Origin: Rubrivivax sp. | Lineage (GTDB): Bacteria > Pseudomonadota > Gammaproteobacteria > Burkholderiales > Burkholderiaceae_C | DNA length: 64,000 bases | Direction of reading: 5' to 3' | Assembly (NCBI GenBank): GCA_030681795.1 | Contig: JAUXRG010000020.1 | Span: 62,001 to 126,000, forward strand | Shown here: piece by piece, positions 1-8,747 of the stretch | Layout of the letters: the number at the start of each line of letters is the position of its first letter | Position numbering within the stretch: position 1 is the stretch's first letter | Notes under the pieces: model-generated | Told to the model about the DNA's origin: nothing | Seen by the model: the letters and a program-made list of their open reading frames with translations, nothing else | The model's database searches: none | Made by a program: the position numbers and the translations under genes

Positions 1-181
1 GGTCCAGCGACGGAGGCCCGAGCGGCCCGTCGTTCGCGACCAGCGCCAACATGACCTCCTTCAGGCGCTTCATGTCGAAGCGGCCTGAATGCGTCAGGCG
101 GGTCCAGTCCTTGACGAAGACCTTGGTTCGGTCCGACGCCCGCGGCAGGACCGCGCGCCTATCGCTTGGCGCCCTTTTCAA
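1..181 (-). CDS. YafQ/RelE-type toxin, N-terminal part (runs off left edge)
   Basis: This is the 5' part of a small gene that leaves the window at base 1. The roughly 60 visible residues contain FVKDWTRL and then DMKRLKEVMLALVANDGPL, the pattern of the first half of YafQ-type mRNA interferases of the RelE superfamily, which cleave mRNA on the ribosome. The frame opens after a TGA and has no ATG or GTG. The only usual start is TTG at 179-181, inside the end of the antitoxin gene, so the two genes would overlap by 23 bases and be translationally coupled. The catalytic C-terminal residues lie outside the window, so toxin activity cannot be judged. The family call rests on the motif and on the DinJ-like neighbour. 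Confidence 0.7.
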   Translation of the reverse strand, partial: MKRAPSDRRAVLPRASDRTKVFVKDWTRLTHSGRFDMKRLKEVMLALVANDGPLGPPSLD

Positions 182-428
182 GATCGTTAATCAGCGCTTT
201 GGCCGATGCGAAACGCGCCTTGCTGATCGCCCGCGCCTCTTCCATCGCCGCGCGCGTGTCGGCATTGGGCGCCTTCAGCGCAAACGGAAGCTGCTGCTCG
301 GCCACGACCCGCGTGAGGAACACGCGCACGGCGTCCGACACCGAAAGGCCCATCGCCGCCAGCGTCTCTGTAGCCTGAGCCTTGATGTGTTCGTCCACAC
401 GCACGTGGACCATGCTGGTCGCTGCCAT
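159..428 (-). CDS. DinJ/RelB-family antitoxin
   Basis: An 89-residue protein of the usual length for DinJ/RelB antitoxins. The N-terminal half (SMVHVRVDEHIKAQA, then LAAMGLSVSDAVRVFLTRV) is a typical ribbon-helix-helix DNA-binding segment. The C-terminal half is charged and alpha-helical and would wrap the toxin. In this family the antitoxin binds the partner toxin and represses the shared promoter. The ATG at 426-428 was chosen because the conserved part begins directly after it; an upstream extension of the frame looks non-coding. It is the first gene of a two-gene operon with the toxin at 1-181. Plasmid or integrative-element maintenance is a plausible role given the AlpA and ParB neighbours. 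Confidence 0.85.
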   Translation of the reverse strand: MAATSMVHVRVDEHIKAQATETLAAMGLSVSDAVRVFLTRVVAEQQLPFALKAPNADTRAAMEEARAISKARFASAKALINDLEKGAKR

Positions 429-721
429 CACAAGTTCCTTGTTGATGAGTTGCGATACATTGTATCTCAGATGGATCGCGGTCGGACTGGTCAGCTTATG
501 TCGCCAGGGCCTGGCCACCTCCATCCGGGCTTCGACAGCGTCGGCGCGAGTAGAACGCGCATGGACACGCGCCGGGTACGCGGGGCGCATGTGCGAAACC
601 GGCCATGCCGCAAACTGCGTCGGCAGAGGTCCGCCGTGCGAGATTTCGACGCGAATCCAGCGCGCCATTGACGTCAAACCGAGCCTAGAGTTGCCCACAT
701 AGGTCACACCGGAGGCTGTCT

Positions 722-952
722 GTGCAGCGTACCCCACCTGAGTCATCGTCAGCCCGTGCCGACTCCACGACGCCTGTGTTCTTGCGCATGCCTACGGTCA
801 TGCGAATGACCGGCCTCGGGCGTTCGACGATCTATCGCCTGATCGCCGACCAGAAGTTCCCTTGCCCCGTTCGACTCGGCCCGCGCGCCGTCGCGTGGCG
901 CCGCTCGGATCTCGATCGGTGGAGCGAAGCGCGGCCTGCCGTCACGCACTGA
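722..952 (+). CDS. AlpA-family phage/ICE transcriptional regulator
   Basis: A 76-residue protein with the AlpA-type winged helix-turn-helix: FLRMPTVMRMTGLGRSTIYR, then a basic turn, then GPRAVAWRRSDLDRW. AlpA-like proteins act as activators or excisionase-like factors of prophages and integrative conjugative elements. The GTG start at 722 is preferred over the internal ATG at 788 because GGAGG lies six bases upstream and because the FLR segment before the internal Met belongs to the family's conserved core. It is transcribed away from the toxin-antitoxin pair. With the parB relic on the opposite strand it marks the left part of the window as remains of an integrative element. Confidence 0.8.
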   Translation: MQRTPPESSSARADSTTPVFLRMPTVMRMTGLGRSTIYRLIADQKFPCPVRLGPRAVAWRRSDLDRWSEARPAVTH

Positions 953-979
953 CCGCGCGCTCAGCACACGGGCCGCACG

Positions 980-1306
980 ATGGGTCTGATCTATGCACCG
1001 AACACCACGCGGTGGCGTGTCGGCGATTTCGTGATCCACGATGCCGACGCCAAGCGCGCGGACATGCTGATGATCGTGATCGGCTGCAGCAGCGAGGGCA
1101 TCTACCGAACACGCTACGCGTTCCCGGAAGAACAGCCTCGTTCGTGGCGTCGCAAGGTCTGGCGAAACACTCTCTCGCCGCTGCACAATCCCATTCGCTT
1201 CGGCATCGAGGTGCCGCGCCCGTCGGTCACGCCGGCAGCATCAGCTTCATCACCATGCCCATCAGCAGCAACGCCGCCACGATCCGTCCCCAACGCCACG
1301 TCGTGA
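980..1306 (+). CDS. Hypothetical protein of integrative elements
   Basis: A 108-residue protein 27 bases downstream of the AlpA-like gene and on the same strand. The first 75 or so residues look well conserved (RWRVGDFVIHDADAKR, IGCSSEGIYRTRY, SWRRKVWRNTLSPLH). The last 30 are Ser/Pro/Ala-rich, run into the tail of the convergent membrane-protein gene and may be a read-through extension. Similar short proteins of unknown role accompany AlpA-like genes in Burkholderiales elements; that is recollection, not a search result. No enzymatic motif, signal peptide or membrane segment is visible. No clear ribosome-binding site precedes the ATG, so translation may depend on the upstream gene. Confidence 0.55.
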   Translation: MGLIYAPNTTRWRVGDFVIHDADAKRADMLMIVIGCSSEGIYRTRYAFPEEQPRSWRRKVWRNTLSPLHNPIRFGIEVPRPSVTPAASASSPCPSAATPPRSVPNATS

Positions 1307-1535
1307 ACCGGTAGCGGTGGTTGATCCACAACGCGCGGTGCAGCCGACTCAGCGCGAACAAGAGCGCCACGGCTGCAACGAACGGCGCGGCGAGGCCGAC
1401 AGGTTTCGGCGCGTGGCTGAACACCAGCACCCACAGGAGCGGCCAGGCAGCCGCATCGACGGCCGCGAGCATGCGCCGGCCGGGCCAGTACGGCGCGTCC
1501 GGTGGCGGTTCGCGTGCAACCAGCAGCCACATCAT
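1227..1535 (-). CDS. Small inner-membrane protein of unknown function
   Basis: A 102-residue protein with two or three hydrophobic segments (about residues 23-40, 44-61 and 83-100) separated by basic stretches, so probably an inner-membrane protein. The start is the first of two adjacent ATG codons at 1530-1535; an in-frame extension further upstream adds only low-complexity sequence. It lies 51 bases downstream of the parB relic on the same strand, as in integrative elements where parB is followed by short unknown genes. Its end overlaps the end of the convergent hypothetical gene. No recognised motif; function unknown. Confidence 0.5.
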   Translation of the reverse strand: MMWLLVAREPPPDAPYWPGRRMLAAVDAAAWPLLWVLVFSHAPKPVGLAAPFVAAVALLFALSRLHRALWINHRYRFTTWRWGRIVAALLLMGMVMKLMLPA

Positions 1536-1586
1536 TCGCTCCGACCCGGATCGCGCGGGCGGGTTCAATCCGCCCGCACGATCCGG

Positions 1587-3514
1587 TCAACCTGGTGGTC
1601 GCCGCAGCGACGCAGGCAACCAATGCTTGCCGGCCAGCCGCGACGCAGCCTTGACCACCAGCACGTCCTTCTTCATCGCGCCGACACCGTCGTCGGCCAA
1701 GTCGGGACCGGCCTCCTTGAGTGCCTGAACGATCTGCGCCTTGGGCACATGGTTCAGGTAGCCCTGTGCCGTGGGCTCCCACCAGTCGGCCATGTCCAGG
1801 CTCGTGGCCTCGGCGAGCGCGTTTGCGTCGTTCGCAGCACCAGCGCTCGGCAGTGCGTTCAGCGTCAACGCGGCGCACAGCGCCAGCAGGTCAAGCAATT
1901 CAGACTGCGGCAAGGCGATCAACCAGGCGAACCAGGTGCTCGGCTGCTCGGGAAGTCGCTCCTTCCACGCCAGCTTCGCCGCCTCGACGGCTTGCCATGC
2001 CGCGCTCTCCTTCAAGTCGTCAGCCACCGACAGCAGCCCGTGCGCCGGCAGTTGGGGCGTGATCTGCAAGGCGGAGCCGGCACGCCGGTACTCGTGCCCG
2101 AAGACACGCTGCACGAGGACATGCGCCAGCGATGCCAGCGCCACCGCCGTGTTCCGCGACAGCATCACCTGCAGCGCCAGCGTCCGATGTGCGGCGAGCC
2201 GCTTCGCGAGGCTCTCGCTGCAATCCGGCGTGCGACGCTCAACCGTGGTGGACCCGGATGCCGACGCATTTGGCGAGTGATCAGCGGCGCTGCCCGTTGA
2301 CCGGCGTCCCTCCTTCTGCGCCGAAGCCAAGGCCTTGCGGTCCGCTTCCCGCACGAGGCCACGGATCACCTCCGCATCCCCCTCGCGGTTGACCGTGACG
2401 ATCGCGCCCGCATGCGCCATCGCATCCGGCGCCCAGGTTCTCAGGCCTTCGTGAATCGCCTTGCGCCGCGCCGCAATGTCCTGCTCTTCCAGGTCGATGC
2501 ACTCGGCCTCGTCGGCCGACCACGCCGGCGCATCGTCGAGCGCCTGCGCTTGTTGTTCAAGTTCGGCGTCGCGACGGCTGAGCGCGTCCAGTTCCTCTTG
2601 CTCCTGCGGCGTTGGCTCGCGCAGCACGTGATCGCACGGTGCGAACTGCCGCAGCGCATGCGAATCGACCTCGATACGCGCCTCGACCCAGGCCCAGCCC
2701 TCCTGGCGCACGGCCTCGGCAAACGCCTCCAGCTTCTCGACCACCAGCCGTTGCAGCAGCGCGGGGTCCGACAGAAACCGGCTCTGCTCGTCATCGAACA
2801 GGTCCCGCCGCACGACTCCACCCGCCGCTTCATAAGCCTCGATGCCGACAAAACGCACCAGGGCGTTACCGGCCACCTCGACCTCGCCGGCCGTCAGCTT
2901 GCGCCGCAGCGCAACTGGTGCTCGATCCCAGGGCTGTGCATCGAACCAGGCCTGCTCCTGCGCTGCGTGATCGTCGCTGAGCGCGAGCGCCATCAGTTGG
3001 TCGAGGTTGATGCCGTCCTGCCGGTACAACGCCAACAGCTTGGGCGACACGGCCGACAGCTTCAAGCGCCGCTGCACGGTCAGCACCGACACGCCAAAGC
3101 GCGCCGCAACGTCCTCGACGCCCTTGCCGTCGCCGATCATGGCCTTGAAGGCCTCGAACTCATCGGCCGGGTGCATGACTCGCGGCCGCTGTTTTCGGCC
3201 ACGCTGACCTCAAGTGCCCGCTCAGTCGGCACCAGCTCGCACAGCACTTCGTGCGCCTTGGGCAGACGACCCTGCTGCTGCAACAGCAGCAGCGCCCGTC
3301 GCCGCCGCTCCCCGGCTGCCACAGCGAACTTGACGTTGCGCGCCTTGCCCCTCCCGACCACCTGCTCGGTGACGACCAGGTTGTGCAGCAGCCCCTGCGA
3401 ATCGATCAAGGCCGCCAGTTCCTCGACCTGCCCGGCGGTATGCCGGCGCACGTTGAACTGAGAGGGCACCAGATTCGCCACCTGAATCGACATCAATTCC
3501 TTCGTGTGTTCCAT
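1587..3514 (-). pseudogene. parB: ParB/RepB/Spo0J-family partition protein, frameshifted
   Basis: Two consecutive reading frames together encode a ParB-like protein of about 640 residues. The first (from ATG 3514) holds the N-terminal ParB nuclease fold: LVPSQFNVRRH, LIDSQGLLHNLVV, AAGERRRRALLLL and VAENSGRE. The second resumes with MHPADEFEAFKAMIGDGKGV and a helix-turn-helix (VEDVAARFGVSVLTVQRRL), then a long C-terminal region of the type seen in integrative-element ParB proteins. The switch occurs at about 3170-3180, where one base appears to be missing between the GAG of ENSGRE and the following ATG. Either the gene is dead or the assembly has a one-base error; the otherwise clean coding over 1.9 kb fits a recent mutation or an error. 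ParB would normally bind parS sites and stabilise the element. Confidence 0.8.
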
Positions 3515-4214
3515 GATTGAACTCCATTGGTTGAAGACACTTCGCCAGATCTTCCGAAGCGGCGATCACGGAGGCACGCCAGGCCACGGCCATACACGGC
3601 GTCTGAGCGGCAAGGCAACCGCTCGTAAGAACTGTCGTCCCGAATTGCCTCGGTTGGTATTGCCTTGCATCCGCATTTCGCCTTCCTTCCACGGCCCTGC
3701 CCTAATTTCCGAGGGAGCCGCTTGTGGTTGTTGATCCCTCGGCGTCGGATGAGGTGTTGAGCTGAGTTCTGCCCCGCATTCGTCGGTCGCCGTGCGAGAC
3801 CGACAGCGACGCGGAACAGCACGGGCGCAAGGGCACCGTGGAATAAATGGCAGGGGCCCGCGAGAGCGAAGCGAGCGGGGGAAGGCCGCCGTTTATGCCG
3901 CGAAAGGCCCTTGCGTCCGAGCGCGCGGCGCTACGGTTCGCACATCAGGCGACCGATGAATGCGGGCCAGCTCAACCTGACCGACGAGGGATGCGGACGC
4001 TCGCAGGGAAGCCTTCCGGAGAGCGGCCGACGGTCAGTGCCCGCGAGCCGCGGGCACTCATGAATTGAACCGCACGCGATGTCACATTGACTGACGCCTC
4101 GGTAACCACCGACACACAGCCGATACAACCTCCTCGTGGACAAGTCGCGCACCGGCGCACTTAAATGCAGAAGTGGTGTGGCACGAGCAAGCGTCGTAAC
4201 CGGGAGCGAATCAA
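3515..4214. other. 700-base non-coding region upstream of parB and the LysR gene
   Basis: No reading frame here looks coding. The segment lies between divergent genes (parB relic on minus, LysR gene on plus) and should hold both promoters. It is rich in short inverted repeats, for example CCCGC and GCGGG arms around 3858-3881 and a perfect hairpin at 4037-4057, so it could contain a structured RNA or an element control region. No tRNA-like fold or known RNA family was recognised. Confidence 0.4.
4037..4057. repeat. Perfect 9-bp hairpin
   Basis: GTGCCCGCG and CGCGGGCAC pair perfectly around a 3-base loop (AGC). No run of T follows on either strand, so it is not a standard intrinsic terminator. 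It may be a protein-binding palindrome or the stem of a structured leader. Confidence 0.5.
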
Positions 4215-5144
4215 ATGTTGGATCGCGATCAGTTGGAAACGTTTGCGACCGTGGCCGAAACGCAGAACTTCGAGCGCGCGGCCTGCCTGCTCAACATCAC
4301 GCGCGGCGCAGTGTCACAGCGCATCAGGGCGCTGGAGGAGTCTCTGGCATCGGTGCTGCTGGTCCGCGAGAAGCCGATTGCACCGACACCCGCAGGAGAG
4401 ATCCTGCTTCGCCACGTCCAGGCCTTGCGGATGTTGGAAGGCGCGGCCCTGCAGGCGTTGATGCCAACCGGCAAACCGCACGCGCCCGTGCCGATTGCCA
4501 TCGCCGTCAATGCGGATTCGCTCGCGACCTGGTTTCCCCAGGTCCTGCGGGCGCTTCTCCTCCAGCGCCGGGTCGCCCTCGAGGTCGTGACGGACGATCA
4601 GGACCACACCAGCGTGCGTCTGAGTCGAGGCGAGGTCGTCGGCTGCATCTCCACCGATGCCAAGGCGGCCGCCGGATTCCTGGCTGAAGGCCTCGGTGCA
4701 ATGGAGTACCGCTGCTACGCCACGCCGGCCTTTGCGCGAGAGTTCTTTGCCGACGGTTTCACCGTTCCAGCCGTCCTCGCTGCACCGGCGGTGCTCTTCA
4801 ATCGCAAGGACTCGCTGCACGACGAGTTTCTGCAGCGCCGATTCGGGTTCTCCATCGATCGCTATGCAAAGCACTACCTGCCCTCCCCGCTTGCCTTGTT
4901 GGAGGGGATCGGCATGGGCGTGGGTTACGGCCTCGTCCCCAGCCAACAGGCCCGTCCGCTGGTCGACGATCAGCGGCTGGTTGAGTTGGCGCCAGACGAA
5001 CCCATGAATGTCGACCTGTATTGGCACCACTGGGAGATCGAGCCGCCGCTCTCGAGTGAGATTACGCAACTCGTTGTCAGCGAGGCCCGGCAACAGCTCA
5101 TGCCCAGCGCCAGCGCAGTCGCGTCGGCCCTCTGTACGGCGTAG
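4215..5144 (+). CDS. ArgP/LysG-like LysR-family transcriptional regulator
   Basis: A 309-residue LysR-type regulator. The N-terminal winged helix-turn-helix is clear (LDRDQLETFATVAETQNFERAA, then RGAVSQRIRALEESL), and the remainder matches the periplasmic-binding-like effector domain. The ArgP/LysG subgroup is suggested by the RGAVSQRIRALE and LFNRKDSLHDEFL segments and by GVGYGLVPSQQARPLV near the C-terminus; members sense lysine or arginine and usually control a divergent or adjacent exporter. Here the tail-to-tail neighbour, 4 bases away, is a multi-pass transporter on the opposite strand, which could be its target although no operator was identified. The ATG at 4215 gives the standard length. 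Confidence 0.8.
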   Translation: MLDRDQLETFATVAETQNFERAACLLNITRGAVSQRIRALEESLASVLLVREKPIAPTPAGEILLRHVQALRMLEGAALQALMPTGKPHAPVPIAIAVNADSLATWFPQVLRALLLQRRVALEVVTDDQDHTSVRLSRGEVVGCISTDAKAAAGFLAEGLGAMEYRCYATPAFAREFFADGFTVPAVLAAPAVLFNRKDSLHDEFLQRRFGFSIDRYAKHYLPSPLALLEGIGMGVGYGLVPSQQARPLVDDQRLVELAPDEPMNVDLYWHHWEIEPPLSSEITQLVVSEARQQLMPSASAVASALCTA

Positions 5145-5148
5145 TCCA

Positions 5149-6420
5149 TCAGGGGCCTGTGCCCCGGATGCCGTGCGCGCTTCCAGCGGCCCTCGCAGCA
5201 AAGAACAGCGCCACGACCGCCGATGCGCCGAGACCGCACCCCAGTGAAATCGTGTCGGCGTTCTCGCCCAGCCATCCCGCCCAGCCCGCCAGGTAGGCGG
5301 CAAAGGACACCAAGAAACCCGCTGCCACGATTGCGCCGGCATGGGCCGCAGGCATCACGGCCCCGCGAAGCAGCACCGCAAACGTTACCCCGATGCTGGC
5401 GATGTAGATGATGTTGACGGACACCATCGTGTCGACGATGCCCTGGCCGCGCGCAGCGACAACAGCGCCGATCGCGATGGCCACCACCGCAAGGCCGGGA
5501 TGCGACTCATGGCGCTTGTGTGGAGCCACCGACGCGAGCGCACTGGTCATGGCGCGCACGATCGCTGCCCCCGACCCGAGCGCGGCTGCGGAAAGCGCAA
5601 CGAGCAGCATCTTGTCCGCCCCGGGCCCGAGCGTTCCAGCCACACGGGCGAGCACGAAAGGCACAACCTGCTTCGCGTCAGGAACGCCGTCGAGCGATCC
5701 GGCGTGGTTCATGGCCACGACGACTGCGGCCGGCAGAAAGCCGATCAATATCAGGCACAGACCCGCCAGGATGCAGCCAACGGTGGCAGCAGACGGCCGC
5801 CGGGCCGCGAGCACGAACTGGTGGTAGTCGGCGCCGGTGCAGACCAGGATGCCGACGGCCAGCATCATCGACACCACGCGCGTCGGATTGAACGTCGCAA
5901 GGTCTCGCGCGAACGCCGGCACGGCGCCAATGTAAATACCCATGCCGTCGGCCACCAGCAGCGCATAGACGAGTACCACACCGCTCGCCAGCAGGCACAC
6001 TGCAAACGCGCTGGACGCGAAACGCAGGTCGAGTCGTGACGCACCATAGATGAGCAGCAACACCGCGCCCTGGCCGAAAGGCCCGGGCAGTCCAAGCAAC
6101 CCGACCACGGCCACACCGCCCTGGATCTGCGCGGCGAGGACACCGGCCATCCAGACCAGCGACAGCAGCGCAACTGCGTTCTGCAGTCGCGCGCCGTAGG
6201 CCCGGCCAAACATCTCCCAGACCGGAATGCCTGCCTTCCAGAGCCGCTTGGCGAAAACGGCCAGCACCAGCATGCCGAGCGCCGTCGCAACGCCGTAGAT
6301 GCTGCCAGCCATTCCGTGCTGGAGCGCCAACTCGCCCGAGCCGAACAGGAAGCCGATACCGTAGCTGGCCGAGACCAGCAGCGCGGCCACCTGCAGGCTG
6401 CTCAGCACGCGCTGCGTCAC
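5149..6420 (-). CDS. Multi-pass membrane transporter, sodium:solute symporter-like
   Basis: A 423-residue, very hydrophobic protein with about 12 predicted membrane segments. The N-terminal region (LLVSASYGIGFLFGSGELAL) resembles the first helices of sodium:solute symporters, but no diagnostic substrate motif is visible and the family call is tentative. The GTG at 6420 is preferred to an ATG six codons upstream: it forms a GTGA overlap with the desaturase stop and has GGAG eight bases upstream, so its translation is coupled to the desaturase. It ends 4 bases from the convergent ArgP-like gene. Possible cargoes are amino acids or other small organic solutes. Confidence 0.6.
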   Translation of the reverse strand: MTQRVLSSLQVAALLVSASYGIGFLFGSGELALQHGMAGSIYGVATALGMLVLAVFAKRLWKAGIPVWEMFGRAYGARLQNAVALLSLVWMAGVLAAQIQGGVAVVGLLGLPGPFGQGAVLLLIYGASRLDLRFASSAFAVCLLASGVVLVYALLVADGMGIYIGAVPAFARDLATFNPTRVVSMMLAVGILVCTGADYHQFVLAARRPSAATVGCILAGLCLILIGFLPAAVVVAMNHAGSLDGVPDAKQVVPFVLARVAGTLGPGADKMLLVALSAAALGSGAAIVRAMTSALASVAPHKRHESHPGLAVVAIAIGAVVAARGQGIVDTMVSVNIIYIASIGVTFAVLLRGAVMPAAHAGAIVAAGFLVSFAAYLAGWAGWLGENADTISLGCGLGASAVVALFFAARAAGSAHGIRGTGP

Positions 6421-7361
6421 GCCGTTTCTCCTGCGCACCAGCCGTGCGTCACGGCGCCGGTCCCCGCGAAGTACGCATCGCAGACCTGCCCCCTGGCCCG
6501 ATAGACCGGCATCTGGCGGAACAAGCGATGCGCCTGGGGCAGCCGGTAGTAGGGAACAGCCGGCAACAGGTGGTGCGTCAGGTGATAGCCGTTGTTGCGC
6601 GGGTGGATCACGTAGCGCCAGAGGCTGTGGCAGGCCATGTCACGGGTGAAGCTGAAGATGCCCCCGGGCCGCAAGCCGAAGTGGTCACACATCTCGCGAT
6701 ACGTCGTGATCAGATGGAACAGTGTGGCTCGGGCCACGAGCCACAGGGCCACGAAGGTCAGCGTGAACTCATGCCCCGTGAAGAAAACCATCAAGGCGAC
6801 AACGATGCACCACCAGGCGACGATGAACAACTTGGCCGACGCCGCCACATCGCGTGCAGCCAGGTGGCCGGCGACAGAACTCAGCCAAGCCGGCCACGAA
6901 CACACATTGCGCTGATAGCTGGTGCGCCAGTGTTTCGGCGGATGGTCCGGGATCGGCAGGAAGTCCGGGTCACTGACACCGTCGCCCAGCGCCAGATGGT
7001 GCTTGAAATGCGCAGCCCGATAGTCTGCGAGGCTGGCAAACAAGAATGGCGCGACCAGCGCGTGGGCCAACGAATCGTTGATCTGGCGATCGCGCCACAG
7101 GTTGCGATGACCCGCGTCATGCAGGATGTTGCCGAGGGCGCGCTGCCGATTGGCAATCAAGCAGAGCGCCAACGGCGCAAGCCAACCGCTCAGCCAGACG
7201 ACGGCACCGACGCTGGCAAGGATGGCCAGCCAGTCGAAGGCGATATCGGTGAGCGGGCGTGCCAGGTTCAAGCGCACGAGGTCGCGATGCGCGCAACCAT
7301 GAACGCGCAGTTGCGATCGGAGTTCAGCAACGTCCGACAGGACTGCCGAATGCAACACCAT
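6417..7361 (-). CDS. Fatty acid desaturase family protein
   Basis: A 314-residue integral-membrane di-iron enzyme of the fatty acid desaturase superfamily. It has the three histidine clusters: HDAGH, HFKHH and HLTHH, with hydrophobic segments between them (around residues 40-75 and 165-210). These enzymes introduce a double bond or a hydroxyl into acyl or carotenoid-like substrates using O2 and electrons from a ferredoxin or cytochrome b5-like partner. The ATG at 7361 was chosen over an upstream in-frame ATG because AGGAG lies eight bases before it. It is the first gene of a two-gene operon with the transporter. The substrate cannot be deduced. Confidence 0.85.
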   Translation of the reverse strand: MVLHSAVLSDVAELRSQLRVHGCAHRDLVRLNLARPLTDIAFDWLAILASVGAVVWLSGWLAPLALCLIANRQRALGNILHDAGHRNLWRDRQINDSLAHALVAPFLFASLADYRAAHFKHHLALGDGVSDPDFLPIPDHPPKHWRTSYQRNVCSWPAWLSSVAGHLAARDVAASAKLFIVAWWCIVVALMVFFTGHEFTLTFVALWLVARATLFHLITTYREMCDHFGLRPGGIFSFTRDMACHSLWRYVIHPRNNGYHLTHHLLPAVPYYRLPQAHRLFRQMPVYRARGQVCDAYFAGTGAVTHGWCAGETA

Positions 7362-7546
7362 TCTGCAAGCTCCTTTGCGCCCAGGCGCCTCGCGGGTCTC
7401 AGTCCACACCAAAAGGTATCAGGCGCAATGGCCGGTCCGACCGCGTTTAGGAACTTTGCAGACCCAGCAACTTTGCTAAACCACGGTGCGGGTCGTGGTG
7501 CCGTCACGGTTCTGTTCGCTGCGCGGCGATTCCCTTCTCGCGCAGG

Positions 7547-7574
7547 GTTCACACCGCAGGTGAACGCCCATAAT
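7547..7574 (+). promoter_or_regulatory. Candidate promoter with inverted repeat upstream of the ACT-domain gene
   Basis: GTTCAC and GTGAAC form an inverted repeat with a 7-base spacer (7547-7565). It overlaps a possible -35 (TTCACA, 7548-7553) and precedes a -10-like CATAAT (7569-7574). The layout fits a repressor site over a weak promoter for the gene at 7622. The -35 to -10 spacing is short (15 bases), so this is tentative. Confidence 0.35.
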
Positions 7575-7621
7575 GTGTTGCGCGGACAACGAGTGTCCAG
7601 ACCACCCGAGGAGCCTGTCGA

Positions 7622-8065
7622 ATGACTGGAGAGCGAGACCTTGCGAGATTGCAGCGCGACATGGCGCCGCAGATGCACTCTGAGACCTTCGTCTATTGCA
7701 GTTTTGCGGACGGGAAGATCCCGTTAGGTATGAGCCCGATCTGTACCTTCATGGAGGCCGAGGGCACAACGGTAATCGTCGAGAAGGCCCAGGCCGAGCG
7801 GTGCGCGGTGGCGTATGTGTTCGAGGCCAGGCTCATCACGTTGGCGGTTCACTCGTCGCTAGAGGCCGTCGGATTTCTCGCGACATTGGCCGCCAGTCTG
7901 GCCAAGGCCAACATTCCCTGCAACGTGGTGGCCGCCTATCACCACGATCATCTTTTCGTGCCGACAGCCAAGGCCGACGAGGCTTTGTCGCTTCTCACTG
8001 CCCTGACTGTGTGCGCAGCGATTGCGCCCACTTCAACGGGCGTCGGCGGCTTCACGAACCGTTGA
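7622..8065 (+). CDS. ACT domain-containing protein (ACT_3 type)
   Basis: A 147-residue protein with tandem ACT-like segments. The N-terminal part (HSETFVYCSF, then GMSPICTFMEAEGTTVIV) and the C-terminal part (ITLAVHSSLEAVGFLATLAA, then PCNVVAAYHHDHLFVPTAKA) match small stand-alone ACT_3/ACT_7 proteins. ACT domains commonly bind amino acids; stand-alone forms are presumed sensors or regulators without known enzymatic activity. No operon partner is evident: the desaturase operon is divergent and the next gene starts 230 bases downstream. The ATG at 7622 follows the AGGAG at 7610, eight bases upstream. Confidence 0.8.
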   Translation: MTGERDLARLQRDMAPQMHSETFVYCSFADGKIPLGMSPICTFMEAEGTTVIVEKAQAERCAVAYVFEARLITLAVHSSLEAVGFLATLAASLAKANIPCNVVAAYHHDHLFVPTAKADEALSLLTALTVCAAIAPTSTGVGGFTNR

Positions 8066-8297
8066 ATCCTGGCACTGATCGCGCGCACTGGATCATCGTT
8101 TAGCGTTTTTGCCTGCGCCGCAGTTTTCGACTGGTGCGCGGGCGAAGCATTGACATCGTGAGTGCCCTCTCACTACGCTGCATGCAAGTTGGCTATCGCA
8201 GGCAACGCCGAATCGGCGCGGTGACTGACGAGGCAGGCCCATGCGCAGCCGCCGTTGCGAGCGGTCCGCAGGTCCACAGTGACCGGTTGGAGCACGG

Positions 8298-8747
8298 ATG
8301 AACAACCAGCAAGAACCATCGCCCGAGTTGAGCGCGACGGCCGCCGAAGCGTCCGCGCTGCGCGGGCGCGCTCGCCGCGACGAGGGGATCGATTCGACGC
8401 ACCCTCTCGGCCCCAAGGCTGCCGCGCTGCATGTGCGACGGCGACGACTTGTCGCCACCAAAGCAGCGTCGACGGGCAAGGCGAAGGATCGTGAGCCGTC
8501 GGGTCGGTTCGCCCTGGCCAGCGAGGATGGTGGCGTCGCGTTCGTGCTGAAGCCATCAAATGCAGGTCTCTACGTCGAGCGCACGCAGCGCAGGCCCCTC
8601 GATGCGCACATCGTGCAGTCAATGGTCTTCGAGAACGTCGAAACGTTCTTCCGCTGGTGCGAAGCAGATCCCGTCCGCTTCGATCACCCCGTCCTGTACA
8701 AGCGCCTGCGGCGTGACGGCGATGACCTCCTTCACGCCAAACGGTGA
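8298..8747 (+). CDS. Hypothetical protein overlapping a LuxR-type gene
   Basis: A 149-residue protein of unknown family. Residues 1-65 are Ala/Arg-rich and probably disordered. Residues 70-149 look like a small folded domain (GGVAFVLKPSNAGLYVERT, then AHIVQSMVFENVETFFRWCE). GGAG lies seven bases before the ATG. Its last 26 bases overlap the start of the LuxR-type regulator in another frame, so the pair is probably co-transcribed and coupled. No signal peptide, membrane segment or synthase motif is seen; it is not a LuxI homologue. A role in modulating the regulator is only a guess from position. Confidence 0.6.
   Translation: MNNQQEPSPELSATAAEASALRGRARRDEGIDSTHPLGPKAAALHVRRRRLVATKAASTGKAKDREPSGRFALASEDGGVAFVLKPSNAGLYVERTQRRPLDAHIVQSMVFENVETFFRWCEADPVRFDHPVLYKRLRRDGDDLLHAKR

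Noticed and set aside
3847..4130. tRNA or known structured RNA in the parB/LysR spacer
   Set aside because: No cloverleaf, T-loop consensus or recognised RNA family; only isolated hairpins are visible.
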